Below, in pieces: positions 33,926 through 49,198 of a stretch of 64,000 nucleotides of DNA. Below the pieces are notes generated by a model. That model ran no database searches, was not told the origin of the DNA, and worked only from the letters and a program-made list of their open reading frames with translations. A program made the position numbers and the translations under genes. The stretch is from Clitoria ternatea (Eukaryota > Streptophyta > Magnoliopsida > Fabales > Fabaceae). Position 1 is the first letter of the stretch, and each line of letters begins with the position of its first letter. The stretch lies in the NCBI GenBank assembly GCA_037962975.1, contig JAYKXN010000101.1, positions 682,001 to 746,000 of the forward strand. The letters run 5' to 3'.

Positions 33926-36900
33926 ATTATTCAATGTAATTTTAAAAGTATACCAAGAATAATTGACAAGTTTAATATATTTACCTAAATTAACTAAATT
34001 TGTTAATCAACATAATATAACATAATATGATGATAGAAAAAGTACTAGTGGCGAGACTTCTTTTCTTTTTATAAGTTTTATACAATATTTATAAATACTT
34101 TCAATGTTGTTTTGGAGTCCATACAATGACACTACTTAATAATTTTCATGTGTGCGTACGTGCGTCCAAGCATATGTGTCCATTTATAAAGTCTTTATGA
34201 GTTTTTTTAGTCGTTTTATGATGTGAATGAATCATTATTTGTACAAATAGCATTCTTAAATGGATTCAGTTATCTTTGATATCAATGATATGTTATTATT
34301 TTTATAAATAACATTATTAATTAGAATTCTTTCACTTTTACTATCAATTATCAATAGAGGTTGATTAGTTCCCTTTTTAAATTTATTGATAGTAAAGATC
34401 GATAGTAAAGGAATCTGACAAATATAATTAACAAATTATATATTATTAATAATTATATTGTTTTATTTTTAAGGTTTATTTAGTAAGAGAATCGCGTAAG
34501 GGTTCACATCAGGTCTTAATGGATGTATGTAATTTAAAATATATAATATTAATTAAAAATATAAATAATATATTTTATGACATGTGTTTTAGAATTTTTC
34601 TTGTTAATTTTTATATAAATATAGAATATTAATTAAAAATATAAATAATCATTGTTCTTTCATCCTATTATTCAACATAATTTTAAAACTATGCCAAGAA
34701 TAAGTTTAATATGTTTACCTAAAATAACTAAATTTCTTACTCAACATAAAATAACATAATATGGTGATAGAAAAAGAACTAGTAGCGAGACTTCTTTTTT
34801 TTTTAAAAGTTTTATACAATATTTATAAATACTTTCAATGTTGTTCTAGATTCCATAGAATGAAACTACTTAATAATTTTTATGCGTGTGTACGTGCGTC
34901 CATGCATGCGTGTGCATTTATGAAGTCTTTGTGAGTTTTTTAGTCGTTTTATAACCAAAATGATCATTATTTTTACAAATAGCATTCTTAAATGAAGTTA
35001 GTCATCTTTGATATCAATTATATGTTATTATTTTATAAATATTATTCTTAATTAGACTTTCTCACTTTTGCTATCAATTATCAATTGAAGATGATGAATT
35101 CCTTTTTCCATTTATTGATAGTAAAGATCGATAGTAAAAGAATGTGACAAAATTAATTAACAAACTATATATTATTATTAATTATATTCTTTAATTTTTT
35201 AAGGTTTATTTAGTAAGAGAATCGTGTAAGGGATCACACAAGTCTTAATTAATGCATTTAATTTAAAATATATTAATATTAATTAAAAATATAAATAATA
35301 TATTTTTTCCTTAATTTTTAATGTGTTGTCTCTTTTCCTTTTTATGACATGTGTTTTAGAATTTTTCATGTTAATTTTTATATGACTTCTTTCAATTTAC
35401 AATGTGCATTGATTATTTTTTTAACACATACTCTTAAAAATTAATCTTTATACTACTTATATCAATAGAATACGAAATAATCATTGATCTTTCTTCTTTA
35501 TTATTCAATGTAATTTTAAAAGTATGCCAAGAATAATTGACAAGTCTAATATGTGTACAAAAAATAACTAAATTTCTTAATCAACATAAATTAACAGAAT
35601 ACGGTGATAGAAAATGCAATAGTGGCGAGATTTCTTTTCTTTTTAAAAGTTTTATACAATATTTATAAATACTTTTAATGTTGTTTTGGATTCCATACAA
35701 TGAAACTACTTAATAATTTTCGTGCATGCGTATGTGCGTCCATCCATGCATGTCCATTTATGAGGTCTTTGTAAGTTTTTTTAGTCGTTTTATAACATTA
35801 GAATTCTCTCACTTTTACTATCAATTATCAATAGAAGTTGATTAATTCCCTTTTCCATTTATTGATAGTAAAGATTGATAGTAAAAGAATGTGACAAAAT
35901 TAATTAACAAATTATATATTATTAATAATTATATTCTTTTTTTAAGGTTTATTTTGAAAGAGAATTGCGTAAGTGATGACACCAAGTAATTAATATATTT
36001 TATTTTTCCTTAATTTTTAATGTATTTTCTCTTATCCTTTTTATGACATGTGTTTTAGAATTTTTCATGTTAATTTTTATATGACTTTTTTCAATTTACA
36101 ATGTGCATTGATTATTTTTTTAACACATACTTTTAAAAATTAATCTTGATACTATTTATATTAGAGGAATATGAAATAATCATTGATCTTTCTTCTTTAT
36201 TATTCATTGTAATTTTAAAAGTATACCAAGAATAATTGACAAGTTTAATATGTTTACCTAAAATAATTAAATTTCTTAATCAACATAAATTAACAGAATA
36301 TGGTGATAGAAAAAGCACTAGTGGCGAGACTTATTTTCTTTTTAAAGGTTTTATACAATATTTATAGATACTTTCAATGTTGTTTTGGATTCCATGCAAT
36401 GAAACGACTTAATAATTTTTGTGCATGCGTACGTGAGTCCATCCATGCGTGTCCATTTATGAAGTCATTGTAAGTTTTTGTAGCCGTTTTATAACATTAG
36501 AATTCTCTCACTTTTACTATCAATTATCAATAGAAGTTGATTAATTCCCTTTTCCATTTATTGATAGTAAAGATTGATAGTAAAAGAATGTGACAAAATT
36601 AATTAACGAATTGTATATTGTTAATAATTATATTCTTTTTTAAGGTTTATTTAGGAAGAGAATCGCGTAAGGGATCACACCAAGTCTTAGTTGATGCACT
36701 TAATTTAAAATATATTAATATTATTTAATAATATAAATAATATATTTATTTTTCCTTAATTTTTAGTGTATTTTCTCTTATCCTTTTTTTGATATGTGTT
36801 TTAGAATTTTTCATGTTAATTTTTATATGACTTCTTTCAATTTACAGTGTGTATTGATTATGTTTTTCAACACATACTTTTATTAATTAATCTTGATACT

Positions 36901-39900
36901 ATTCATATTAGTGGAATATGTAATAATCATTTATCTTTCTTCTTTATTACTCAATGGAATTTTTTAAGTATTCCAAGCATAATTGACAAGTTTAATATGT
37001 TTACCTAAAATAACTAAATTTCTTAATCAACATAAAATATCATAATATGGTGATAGAAAAAGAACTAGTGACGAGATTTCTTTTTTTTTAAGATTTCTTT
37101 TTTTTTAAAGTTTTATACAATATTTATAAATACATTTAATGTTGTTTTGGATTCCATACGATGAAATCGTGCGTACGTTCGTCCATGGATGCGTGTGCAT
37201 TGATAAAGTATTTGTGAGTCTTTTTAGTCGTTTAATGACTTGAATGAGTCATTATTTTTACAAATAGAATTCTTAAATGGAGTTAGTCATCTTTGGTATC
37301 AATTATATGTTATTATTTTTATAAATATTTTAATTAGATTCTCTCACTTTTGTTATCAATTATCAATAGAAGATGATTGATTCCATTTTCCATTTATTGA
37401 TAGTAAAGATTGATAGTAAAAGAATGTGACTAAATTAATTAACAAATTATATATTATTAATAATTATATTCTTTTATTTTTTAAGGTTTATTTAGTAAGA
37501 GAATCGCATAAGGGATCACACTCAGTCTTAATTGATTGATTTAATTTAAAATATATTAATATTGATTAAAAATATAAATAATATATTTTAATTTTCCTTA
37601 ATTTTTAATATATTTTCTCTTATCCTTTTTATGAAGTATGTTTTAGAAATACTTTTAATGTTTTTTTGGATTCAATACAATGTTTTAGTTTTCTTTTTAA
37701 AAGTTTAATACAATATTTATAAATACTTTCAACGTTGTTTTGGATTCCATACAATGAAACTACTTAATAACTTTCGTGCATGCGTACGTGCGTCCAAGCA
37801 TACGTGTCCATTTATAAAGTCTTAGTGAGTTTTTTTAGTCGTTTTATGACGTGAATGAATCATTATTTTCACAAACAGCATTCTTAAATGGATTCAGTCA
37901 TCTTTGATATCAATTATATGTTAGTATATTTATAAATATTATTCTTAATTAGAATTCCTTCACTTTTGCTATCAATTATCAATAGAGGTTGATTAATTCC
38001 CTTTTTCCATTTATTAATACAAAAGATCGATAGTAAAAGAATCTGACAAAAATAATTAATAATTATATTCTTTTATATTTTTTAAGGTTTATTTAGTAAG
38101 AGAATCGCGTAAGGGATCACACCAAGTCTTAGTTGATGCATTTAATTTAAAATATATTAATATTAATTAAAAATATAAATCATATATTTTATTTTTCCTT
38201 AGTTTTTAATGTACCTTCTCTTATCCTTTTTATGACATGTGTTTTAGAATTTTTCAGGTTCATTTTTACATGACTTCTTTCAATTTACAATGCGCATTGA
38301 TTATTTTTTTCAATACATACTCTTATTAATTAATCTTGATACTACTATATCAGTGGAATATGAAATAATCATTGACCTTTCTTTTTTGTTATTCAGTGTA
38401 ATTTTAAAAGTATACCAAGAATAATTGAGAAGTTTAATATGTTTATGTAAAATAACTAAATTTCTTAATCAACATAAAATAACATAATATGGTGATAGAA
38501 AAAGCTCTAGTGGCGAGACTTCTTTTCTTTTTAAAAGTTTTAAACAATATTCATAAATACTTTCAATGTTTTTTTGGATTCAATACAATGAAACTACGCG
38601 CGTCCATGCATGTGTGTCCATTTATGAAGTCTTTGTGAGTTTTTTAGTCGTTTTATGATGTGAATGAATCATTATTTGTACAAATAGCACTCTAAAATGG
38701 ATTTAGTCATCTTTGATATCAATTATACGTTTTTATTTTTATAAGTATTATTGTTAATTAGAATTCTCTCACTTTTGCTATCAATTATCAATAAAGGTGG
38801 ATTAATTCCCATTTTCCATTTATTGATAGTAAAGATCGATAGTAAAAGAATCTGACAAAAATAATTAATGAATTATATATTATTAATAAATATATTATGT
38901 TATTTTTTAAGGTTTATTTAATAAGAGAATCACGTAAGGGATTACACCAAGTCTTAATTGATGCATTTAATTTAAAATATATTAATATTAATTAAAATTA
39001 TAAAGAATATATTTTATTCTTCCTTAATTTTTAATGTATTTTCTCTTATCCTTTTTATGACATGTATTTTAGAATTGTTTATGTTAATTTTTATATGACT
39101 TCTTTCAATTTACATTGTGCATTGAATATTTTTTCAACGTATACTTTTATTAATTATTGTTCTTTCTTGTTTACTATTCAATGTAATTTTAAAAGTATAC
39201 TAAGAATAATTGACAAGTTTAATATGTTTACCTAATATAACTAAATTTCTTAATCAACATAAAATAACATAATATGGTGATAGAAAAAGCACTAGTGACG
39301 AGACTTCTGTTCTTTTTAAACGTTTTATACAATATTTATAATTACTTTCAATGTTATTTTGGATTCCATACAATGAAACTACTTAAAAACTTTTATGCGT
39401 GCGTACGTGCGTCCATGCATACGTGTGCTTTTATGAAGTCTTTGAACTTTTTTTGGTCGTTTTATAACAAGAATCAATCATTATTTTTACAAATAGCATT
39501 CTTAAATGGAGTTAGTCATCTTTGATATCAATTATATATTATTATTTTATAAATATAATTCTTATTTACATTCTCTCACTTTTACTATCAATTATCAATA
39601 GAAGATGATTATTTCCCTTTTCCATTTATTGATAGTAAAGATTGATAGTAAAAGAATGTGACAAAATTAAGTAAAAAATTATATTTTATTAATAATTATA
39701 TTATTTTATTTTTTAAGGTTTATTTAGTAAGAGAATCACGTAAGGGATTACACCAAGTCTTAATTGATGCATTTAATCTAAAATATATTAATATTAATTA
39801 AAATTATAAATAATATATTTTATTTTTCCTTAATTTTCAATGTATTTTCTCTTATCCTTTTTATGACATGTGTTTTAGTCTTTTTCATGTTAATTTTCAT

Positions 39901-42900
39901 ATGACTTCTTTCAATTTACAATGTGCATTGAATATTTTTTCAACACATACTTTTATTAATCATTGATCTTTCTAGTTTATTATTCAATGTAATTTTAAAA
40001 GTATACCAAGAATAATTGATAAGTTTAATATGTTTACCTAATATAACTAAATTTCTTAATCAACGTAAAATAGCAAAATATGGTGAGAGAAAAAGCACTA
40101 GTGACGACTCTTCTTTTCTTTTTAAAAGTTTTATACAATATTTATAAATATTTTCAATGCTGTTTTGGATTCCATACAATGAAACTACTTAATAATTTTC
40201 GTGCATGCATACGTGCGTCCAAGCATACGTGTACATTTATGAAGTCTTTGTGAGTTTTTTTAGTCGTTTTATGACGTGAATGAATCCTAATTTGTACAAA
40301 TAGCATTCTTAAATGGCTTCAGTCTTCTTTGATATCAATTATATGTTATTATTTTTATAAATATTATTCTTACTTAGAATTCTCTCTCTTTTACTATCAA
40401 TTATCAATAGAAGATGATTAATTCTCTTTTCCATTTATTGATAGTAAAGATCGATAGTAAAAGAATGTGACAAAATTAATTAAAAAATTATATTTTATTA
40501 ATAATTCTATTATTTTATTTTTTAAGGTTTATTTAGTAAGAGAATCGCATAAGGGATCACACTGAGTCTTAATCGATGCATTTAATTTAAAATAAAATAA
40601 TATTAATTAAAAATATAAAAAATATATTTTATTTTTCCTTCATCTTTAATGTATTTTCTCTTATCCTTTTTATGACATGTGTTTTTGAATTTTGCATGTG
40701 AATTTTTATATGACTTCTTTCAATTTACAGTGTGCATTGATTACTTTTTCAACACATACTTTTATTAATTAATTTTGATACTATTTATATCAGTGGAATA
40801 TGAAATAATCATTGATCTTCTTGTTTATTATTCAATGTAATTTTAAAAGTATACCAAGAATTATTGACAAGTTAATATATTTACCTAATATAACTAAATT
40901 TCTTAATCAACATAAAATAACATAATATGGTGATAGAAAAAGCACTAGTGGTGAGACTTGTTTTCTTTTTAAAAGTTTTAAACAATATTTATAAATACAT
41001 TCAATGTTGTTTTGGATTCCTTACAATGAAACTACGAAATAATTTTCATGCATGCGTACGTGCGTCCATGCATGCGTGTCCATTTATGAAGTCTTTGTGA
41101 GTTTCTTTATTCGTTTAATGACTTTAATAAAACGTTCTTTGTACAAATAGCATTCTTAAATGGATTCAGTCATCTTTGATATCAATTATATGTTATTATT
41201 TTTATAAATATTATTCTTGATTAGAATTCTCTCACTTTTGCTATCAATTATCAATAGAAGTTGATTAATTCCCTTTTTCCATTTATTGATCATAAAGATC
41301 GATAGTAAAAGAATCTGACAAAAAGAATTAAGAAATTATATATTATTAATAATTATATGCTTTTATCTTTTAAGGTTTATTTAGTAAGAGAATCGCGTAA
41401 GGGGTCACATCAAGTCTTAATTGATGCACTTAATTTAAAATATATTAATATTAATAAAAAATATAAAAAATATATTTTATTTTTCCTTAGTTTTTAATGT
41501 ATTTTCTTTTATCCTTTTTATGAGACGTGTTTTTGAATTCTTGTTAATTTTTATATGACTTCTTTCAATTTACAGTGTGCATTGATTATTTTTTCAACAC
41601 ATACTGTTAATAAATAATCATGAAAATATTTATATCAGTGGAATATGAAATAATCATTGATATTTCATCCTTATTATTCAATGTAATTTTAAAAGTATAC
41701 CAAGAATAATTGACAAGTTTAATATGTTTACCTAAAATAACTAAATTTCTTAATCAACATAAAATAACATAATATGGTGATTGAAAAAGAACTAGTGGCG
41801 AGACTTCTTTTCTTCTTAAAAGTTTTATACAATGTTTATAAATACTTTCAAGGTTGTTTTGGATTCCATACAATTAAACTACTTAATAATTGTTGTGTAT
41901 GCGTACGTGTGTCCAAGCATACGTGTCCATTTATGAAGTCTTTGTGAGTTTTTTAGTCGTTTTATGACGTGAATGAATCATTATTTATACAAATTGCATT
42001 CTTAAATGGATTCAGTCATCTTTGATATCAATTATATAATATTATTTTTATAAATATTATTCTTAATTAGAATTCTCTCTCTTTTGCTATCAATTATCAA
42101 TAGAGGTTGATTAATTCCCCTTTTTCCATTTATTGATAGTAAAGATCGATAGTAAAAGAATCTCACAAAAATAATTCACAAATTATATATTATTAATAAT
42201 TATATTCTATCTTTTTTAAGGAGTCACTCAAGTCTTAATTGATGCATTTAATTTAAAATATATTAATATTAATAAAAATATAAATAATATATTTTACTTT
42301 CCCATAGTCTTAATGGCGAGACTTCTTTTCTTTTTAAAAGTTTTATACAATATTTATAAATACTTTCAATGTTGTTTTGGATTCTATAAAAAAAACTACT
42401 TAATAATTTTGATGCGTGCGTACGTACGTCCATGCATGCGTGTGCATTTGTGAAGTCTTTGTGAGTTTTTTTAGTCGTTTTATAACCAGAATGATCATTA
42501 TTTTTACAAATATCCTTCTTAAATGGAGTTAGTCATCTTTGATATCAATTATATGTTATTATTTTATAAATTTTATTCTTAATTAGATTCTCTTACTTTT
42601 GCTATCAATTATCAATAGAAGATGATGAATTCCCTTTTCCATTTATTGATAGTAAAGATCAATAGTAAAAGAATCAGACAAAAATAATTAACAAATTATA
42701 TATTATTAATAATTATATTCTTTCATTTTTTAAGGTTTATTTAGTAAGAGAATTGCGTAAAGGATCATACCAAGTCTTAGTTGATGCATTTAATTTAAAA
42801 TATATTAATATTAATTAAAACTATAAATAATATATTTTATTTTTCCTTAATTTTTAATGTATTTTCTCTTATCCTTTTTTAAATACATACTCTTATAAAT

Positions 42901-44504
42901 TAAGCTTGATAATATTTATATCAGTAGAATATGAAATAATCATTGATTTTTCTTGTTTATTATTCAATATAATTTAAAAAGTATATCAAAAATAGTTGAC
43001 AAGTTTAATATGTTTATCTATAATAAATAAATTTCTTAATCAACATAAAATAACATAATATGGTGATAGAAAAAGCACTAGTGGTGAGACTTCTTTTCTT
43101 TTTAAAAGTTTTAAACAATATTTATAAATACATTCAATGTTGTTTTGGAGTCGATACAATGAAACTACGAAATAATTTTCATGCATGCGTACGTGCGTCC
43201 ATGCATGTGTGTCCATTTATGTAGTTTTTATGAGTTTCTTTATTCGTTTAATGACTTCAATGAATCATTCTTTGTACAAATAGCATTCTTAAATGGATTC
43301 AGTCATCTTTGATATCAATTATATGTTATTATTTTTATAAATATTATTCTTGATTAGAATTCTCTCACTTTTGCTATCAATTATCAATAGAAGTTGATTA
43401 ATTCCCTTTTTCCGTTTATTGATCGTAAAGATCGATAGTAAAAGAATCTGACAAAAAGAATTAACAAATTATATATTATTAATTATATTCTTTTATCTTT
43501 TAAGGTTTATTTAGTAAGAGAATCGCGTAAGGGGTCACATCAAGTCTTAATTGATGCACTTAATTTAAAATATATTAATATTAATGAAAAATATAAATAA
43601 TATATTTTATTTTTCCTTAGTTTTTAATGTATTTTCTTTTATCCTTTTTATGTGACGGGTTTTTGAATTCTTGTTAATTTTTATATGACTTCTTTCAATT
43701 TACAATGTGCATTGATTATTTTTTCAACACATACTATTAATAAATAATCATGAAAATATTTATATCAGTGGAATAAGAAATAATCATTGATATTTCTTCC
43801 TTATTATTCAATGTAATTTTAAAAGTATACCAAAAATAATTGACAAGTTTAATATGTTTACCTAAAATAACTAAATTTCTTAATCAACATAAAATAACAT
43901 AATATGGTGATTGAAAAAGAACTAGTGGCGAGACTTCTTTTCTTTTTAAAAGTTTTATACAATGTTTATAAATACTTTCAAGGTTGTTTTGGATTCCATA
44001 CAATGAAACTATTGAATAATTCTCGTGCATGCGTACGTGCATCCATGCGTGTCCATTTATGAAGTCTCTGTAACTTTTTTTAGTCATTTTATAACATGAA
44101 TGAATCATTATTTGTATAAATAACATTCTTAAATAGATTCAGTCATCTTTGATATCAATTATATGTTATTATTTTTATAAATATTATTCTTAGTTGATGC
44201 ATTTAATTTAAAATATATTAATATTAATTAATAATATAAATAATATATTTTAGTTTTCCTTAATTTTTAATGTATTTTCTCTTATCCTTTTTGTGACATG
44301 TGTTTTAGAATTTTTCATGTTAATTTTTATATGACTTCTTTCAATTTACAATGTGCATTGATTATGTTTTTCAACACATACTTTTATTAATTAATCTTGA
44401 TACTTTTTATATTAGTGGAAAATGTAATAATCATTGATCTTTCTTCTTTGTTACTCAATGAAATTTTAAAAGTATACTAAGATTAATTGACAAGTTTAAT
44501 ATGT
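33926..44504. repeat. Satellite B block of composite unit 2
   Basis: Head-to-tail monomers collinear with 17807-28359. The 57-to-83-codon open frames of unit 1 recur, for example at 39274-39525 (as 23153-23404). The block keeps the 22-23 bp deleted in unit 1, reading tctttgtgagtttctttatt after 41089. Confidence 0.93.
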
Positions 44505-44560
44505 CAAAATCTTTACCCTATATTTTAAAACATTGATTCAAAAATGAATTATTAGTGTGT

Positions 44561-44596
<36 letters not shown>

Positions 44597-45507
44597 GAGC
44601 AAAGAACATAATAATAACATTTAATAGGTTTAAGAAGAAATCAAACTTATAAACATTAAGATTAACTACATATTTAACTTTTTAAAAATGGTTTTCTATA
44701 TTATTCTTCAAAAATAAGAAAATTGAGTCCTTTCTTTTTTACTCTAAATACGGGTGCTACTCATCATAGCCTACACATATGTTGTCAACATTGCCTCACA
44801 ACATAACCATATTGTTTCTTTCAGTGAAATTGTCCTAAGGTTTGCTTATGAAGTCTATTTAGCTAAATTTATAATGTTTATTAGGTCACTATGATTTCAA
44901 AAATATAACTAGTATAATTATAAAAATAATTACGATAACTATTTTTAATTTTAACTTTATAATATTTTAAAATTATTAAGTTGTTGTTTTACATGTTTTG
45001 TTTTTAGATTTCAAAGATGAGTCAGTACTGACATATTAAGGAATAAACAATATCTAAATTGAGCTTTAAAAGATCATAACTCAAGATAATTTGAGCTCAA
45101 AATTAGCATTTAAGTGGACTACACAAGCTTTAAAAATGCTTCATCTATTACTTTCCATCAAATAAGTAATTTCTAAATAAAATTTCCAGGGGTTTCAAAG
45201 AATTCTTGAACTCAGAACCATATTGAAAATTTGTTATTGAAGTTTGAATTTGATTTTTAGCACTGAAGAGCTAAAACTTAGAGTATATTTTGATGGCTAA
45301 TTTTAGAATATTAGAATTATTAAATTCAAATAATAAGTATTTACAAAACAAGTCTTATGTGAAGAAATATTAAGATATATCTGAGAATCATATCTAGTCA
45401 CGTATCTATATCTATAACTGATTTGCAAATTTACTATGTCAAAAACTTTACCTTAAAGTCTAAAACATTGATTTACAAATGAATTATTAATGTGTACACA
45501 CACAAAC

Positions 45508-45538
<31 letters not shown>

Positions 45539-47032
45539 AGAGTAAAGAACATAATAATAACATTGAATAGGTTTAAGAAGAAGTCAAACTTATAAAACAT
45601 TAAGCTTAACTATATATTAAACTTTTAAAAAATGTTTCTCTATATTACTCTTCAAAAACAAGAAAATGAAGTCTTTTCTTTTTCACTCTAAATAGTTGTG
45701 TAAGTCATCATAACCTACACATATGTGGTCAACATTGCCTCACAACACAATCATATTTTTTCTTTCAGTGAAATTGTCCTATGGTTTGCTTATCAAGTCT
45801 ACTTAGCTAAATTTATAATGTCTATTAGGTCACTATGATTTCCAAAATATAACTAGCATAATTATAAAAACAATTACCGTAATTATTTTTAACTTTATAA
45901 TATTTTAAAATATTAAGTTCTTATTCTATATTTTTGTTTTTAGATTTCGAAGATGGGTCAGTACCGACATATTAAGGAACAAACAATATCTAAATTAAGC
46001 TTTAAAAGATCATAACTCAACATACTTTGAGCTCAATATTAGCATTTAAATGGACTACACAAGCTTTAAAAATTCTTCACGTATTAGTTTCCATCAAATA
46101 CGTCATTCCTAAATAAAATTTTCTGGTGTTTCAAAGAATTCTTGAACTTATAATCATATTGAAAATTTCTTATTGAAGTTTTAATTTGATTTTTAGCATT
46201 GAAGAGTTAAACCTTAGAGTATATTTGGATGGCTAATTTTAGAATGTTAGAATTATTAGATTCAAATAATAAGTATTTACAAAATTAGTCTTATGTGAAC
46301 AAGTATTAAGAGATTTTTGAGAATCATATCTATCCATGTATGTATATGTATAATTGATTTGCAAATCCATCATTTTTATGTTAATTTACTATATCAAAAC
46401 CTTTACCCTAAATTTTAGAATAATGATTTAAAAATGAATTATTAATCTATACACACACAAATATATATATATATATAAGGGTAAAGAACATAATAATAAC
46501 ATTTAATAGGTTTAAGAAGAAGTCAAACTTATAAAACTTTAAGATTAACTACATATTAAACTTTTTAAAAATGGTTCTCTATATTACTCTTCAAAAATAA
46601 GAAAATGAAGTCCTCTCTTTTTTACTCTAAATAGGGGTGTCACTCATCATATCCTACACATACGTGGTCAACATTGCGTCACAACACAACCATACTTTTC
46701 CTTTTAGTGAAATTGTCCTAAGGTTTGTTTATCATGTCTATTTAGCTATATTTATAATATCTATTAGGTCACTATGAGTTCAAAAATGTAACTAGTACAA
46801 ATATAAAAACAATTACCATACATATTTTTAATTTTATAATATTTTAAAATTATTAAGTTGTTATTCTATATGGTTTATTTTTAGATTTAAAAGATGGGTC
46901 AGTACCGACATATTAAGGAACAAACAATATCTAAATTAAGCTTTAAAAGATCATAACTCAACATACTTTGAGCTCAATATTAGCATTTAAATGGACTACA
47001 CAAGCTTTAAAAATTCTTCACGTATTAGTTTC
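44505..47032. repeat. Satellite A block of composite unit 2
   Basis: Collinear with 28360-30885, and fused to satellite B through the same atgt (44501-44504). The (TA)n tract near 45510-45540 is longer than in unit 1, and the one near 46460-46478 is shorter. Private changes include gtgtaagtcatc near 45700, where units 1 and 3 have gtgtcagtcatc. Confidence 0.92.
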
Positions 47033-48819
47033 TGTAACAGCCCAATTTTTTAAGCAGTAAATTAAATAGTGAAAAAATTAAAATTTCTCAGAGAAATAAG
47101 AAATGAAACCTAGAAAATAGGAAATTTAATTATGAATACAAGGATATTTTCAGTTTGACTTAAAACGAAAATAAACGAGAATAGAATGTAGAATAGAATA
47201 ATAAAATAAAATAAAAATCTACTACAGTAAAATGCTACAGTAACGTCACATGAAAAATGTTGTAGAATGTAGAGAATTCGTGAGAATTCTCCAATTTTCC
47301 ACCGCCTCATGTCAATTTCGAGATGCTACAGTGATTTGCTACAGTAAATTACTACAGTAATTTGCTACAGTAACCGACATTGAAAGCCTATAAATAGAGC
47401 CCTGACCTCCCACATTTCCTCAGACCACAAACCTCCCAGATCCTATAACCTTTCATCTCCCTATTCAAGCTCTCAAAATCTTCATACTTTAATTTCTGAA
47501 TAAGAAGAAATTACGCAAATTTAAAGATTTGAAGAAATACAAGGGAGTTAGCATAAGGAAAGCTTAACGATCTTCACTTGAGGTAAGAAAGAGGGGATAG
47601 GATATTAAATACATAGAAATTAAGTTAGAATTGCTTGCTTAATTGTTTAGAAATTCATATAGTTATTTTCATTTAATTTGAATTAAATTATGAAATGGAT
47701 GCAAATGGTTTGGAATATGATATTAAACAATTACTATAACATGGAAAATGTGTTTCCATATTCTTTGAAATATGAAATATTATGGAAAATATGTTTTCAT
47801 ATGTTTGAAATATGATATGAATATTATGGGAAATGTGTTTCCGTATGATTGAATTATGATATAAATAATATGGAAAATGTGTTTCCATATTCTTGAGTTA
47901 TAAATAAAGTATGCTTAATTGATTGTTATAATAATTTTATTGTTAAAATTAGTTATAAAGGAATTTGATAATGAAATGTATTCATGCATCATATGCATTG
48001 GCCGTTCAAAGAATCCGCAGAGGGGTTCTTTGAGGGGGTTCCTGGTGGGGGAACGCGCTCTGTTGAGCACAGACCTCTGTGGTGGTTTTATACCACGGCC
48101 GTCTTAAGGGCTAAGCAGTGTGTCCTTAAGGGGGGTCCCGCAACACTTGTTATTGATATTATGATATTGTTATCCGATGTTGGTGTTGCATTATGGGGCG
48201 CGGTATCGGTTGGATATCCGTAAAAATGTTATTGTTGGAAATCACTGCAGATGTTCCCACCAGAATGGATCCATCATGCATTTTCATTCATATAAAAGAA
48301 CGTAATATAATACAAAACACTTGTTTGGCATCTGCATCGCATAGCATCCTACTTGTGGTTGTGGTTGTTCTAATTTGATTTCTATTTATTTGGTATTTTA
48401 TCTCACTCTTTCTGTTACTTGTGGCAACCCCTTTTAGTGATTAACCAGGAAGATATGTGACAAAGTGGAAGCTGCCTAATTTGGATGAATTATGAAGGCT
48501 TTTGATGATGATGCTTGCTTGCATGTCTACTGTGGCTGTATTGTGTGTATACTATATTGTTGGTACTGTACGTCTTTATATTTTATAAGATCTAGGTGCC
48601 TGTTGTAAAATATAATATGTATGAAACTCTTATGTTATGTATAATAATAAACAAGTTAATTATGTAAAAGGTTGCGTACTCTGATATTGTATCAGTAACC
48701 CTTGGAATCAGGTTGTGAATCTCTTGATAATTACCATGTGGAAAAATAAGTTATCTAAGAGATTTTATATGGTGACGGTAATTATCTTGGGATTTGCAAG
48801 TTGGCTCCAGGGTGTTACA
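47033..48819 (+). repeat. 5' LTR, copy 2
   Basis: Complete, ending TGTTACA. It has a single full CTACAGTAAAATG unit before ctacagtaacgtc, where copy 1 has two. The stem-loop cluster is preserved at 48007-48130. Confidence 0.94.
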
Positions 48820-48826
48820 ACTGAAG

Positions 48827-48838
48827 TGGTATTAGAGC
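48827..48838 (+). promoter_or_regulatory. Primer-binding site, copy 2
   Basis: TGGTATTAGAGC, identical to copy 1 and at the same distance from the LTR end. Confidence 0.85.
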
Positions 48839-49053
48839 AATGGTATATAAAATATAAAGAAAACCTTAGGAATTAACTAGAAATTAACATAAGATAGCTT
48901 GAAGTGTATGAACCTTGATTGCTATTTGTTTGAAATTTATGTGCTTGTGTGTTATGTGTGCTCTTTGTATGTTTCTGTATAATTATTAGTTAGATAATGT
49001 AAAATTGTTAGAACTCTGAGTATATTAGATACTTAGTAACTGAAAGTAGTGGT

Positions 49054-49149
49054 ACTATACCAAAAGTAGCTTGGCAACAAGGAGATGAAGTAAGCATGAC
49101 TTGGGAGCGAGAAGATGAGATGAGGAATCAATATCCTGAATTATTTTAA
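49054..49149 (+). pseudogene. Relic of the pol polyprotein C-terminus, copy 2
   Basis: Identical in sequence to the relic at 32920-33015, encoding the Gypsy-type ending WEREDEMRNQYPELF and a stop. It lies just upstream of the polypurine tract at 49189-49198. Confidence 0.85.
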
Positions 49150-49198
49150 CCAGGTACGTTTAAATTTCGAGGACGAAATTTTTATAACGGGGGGAGAG

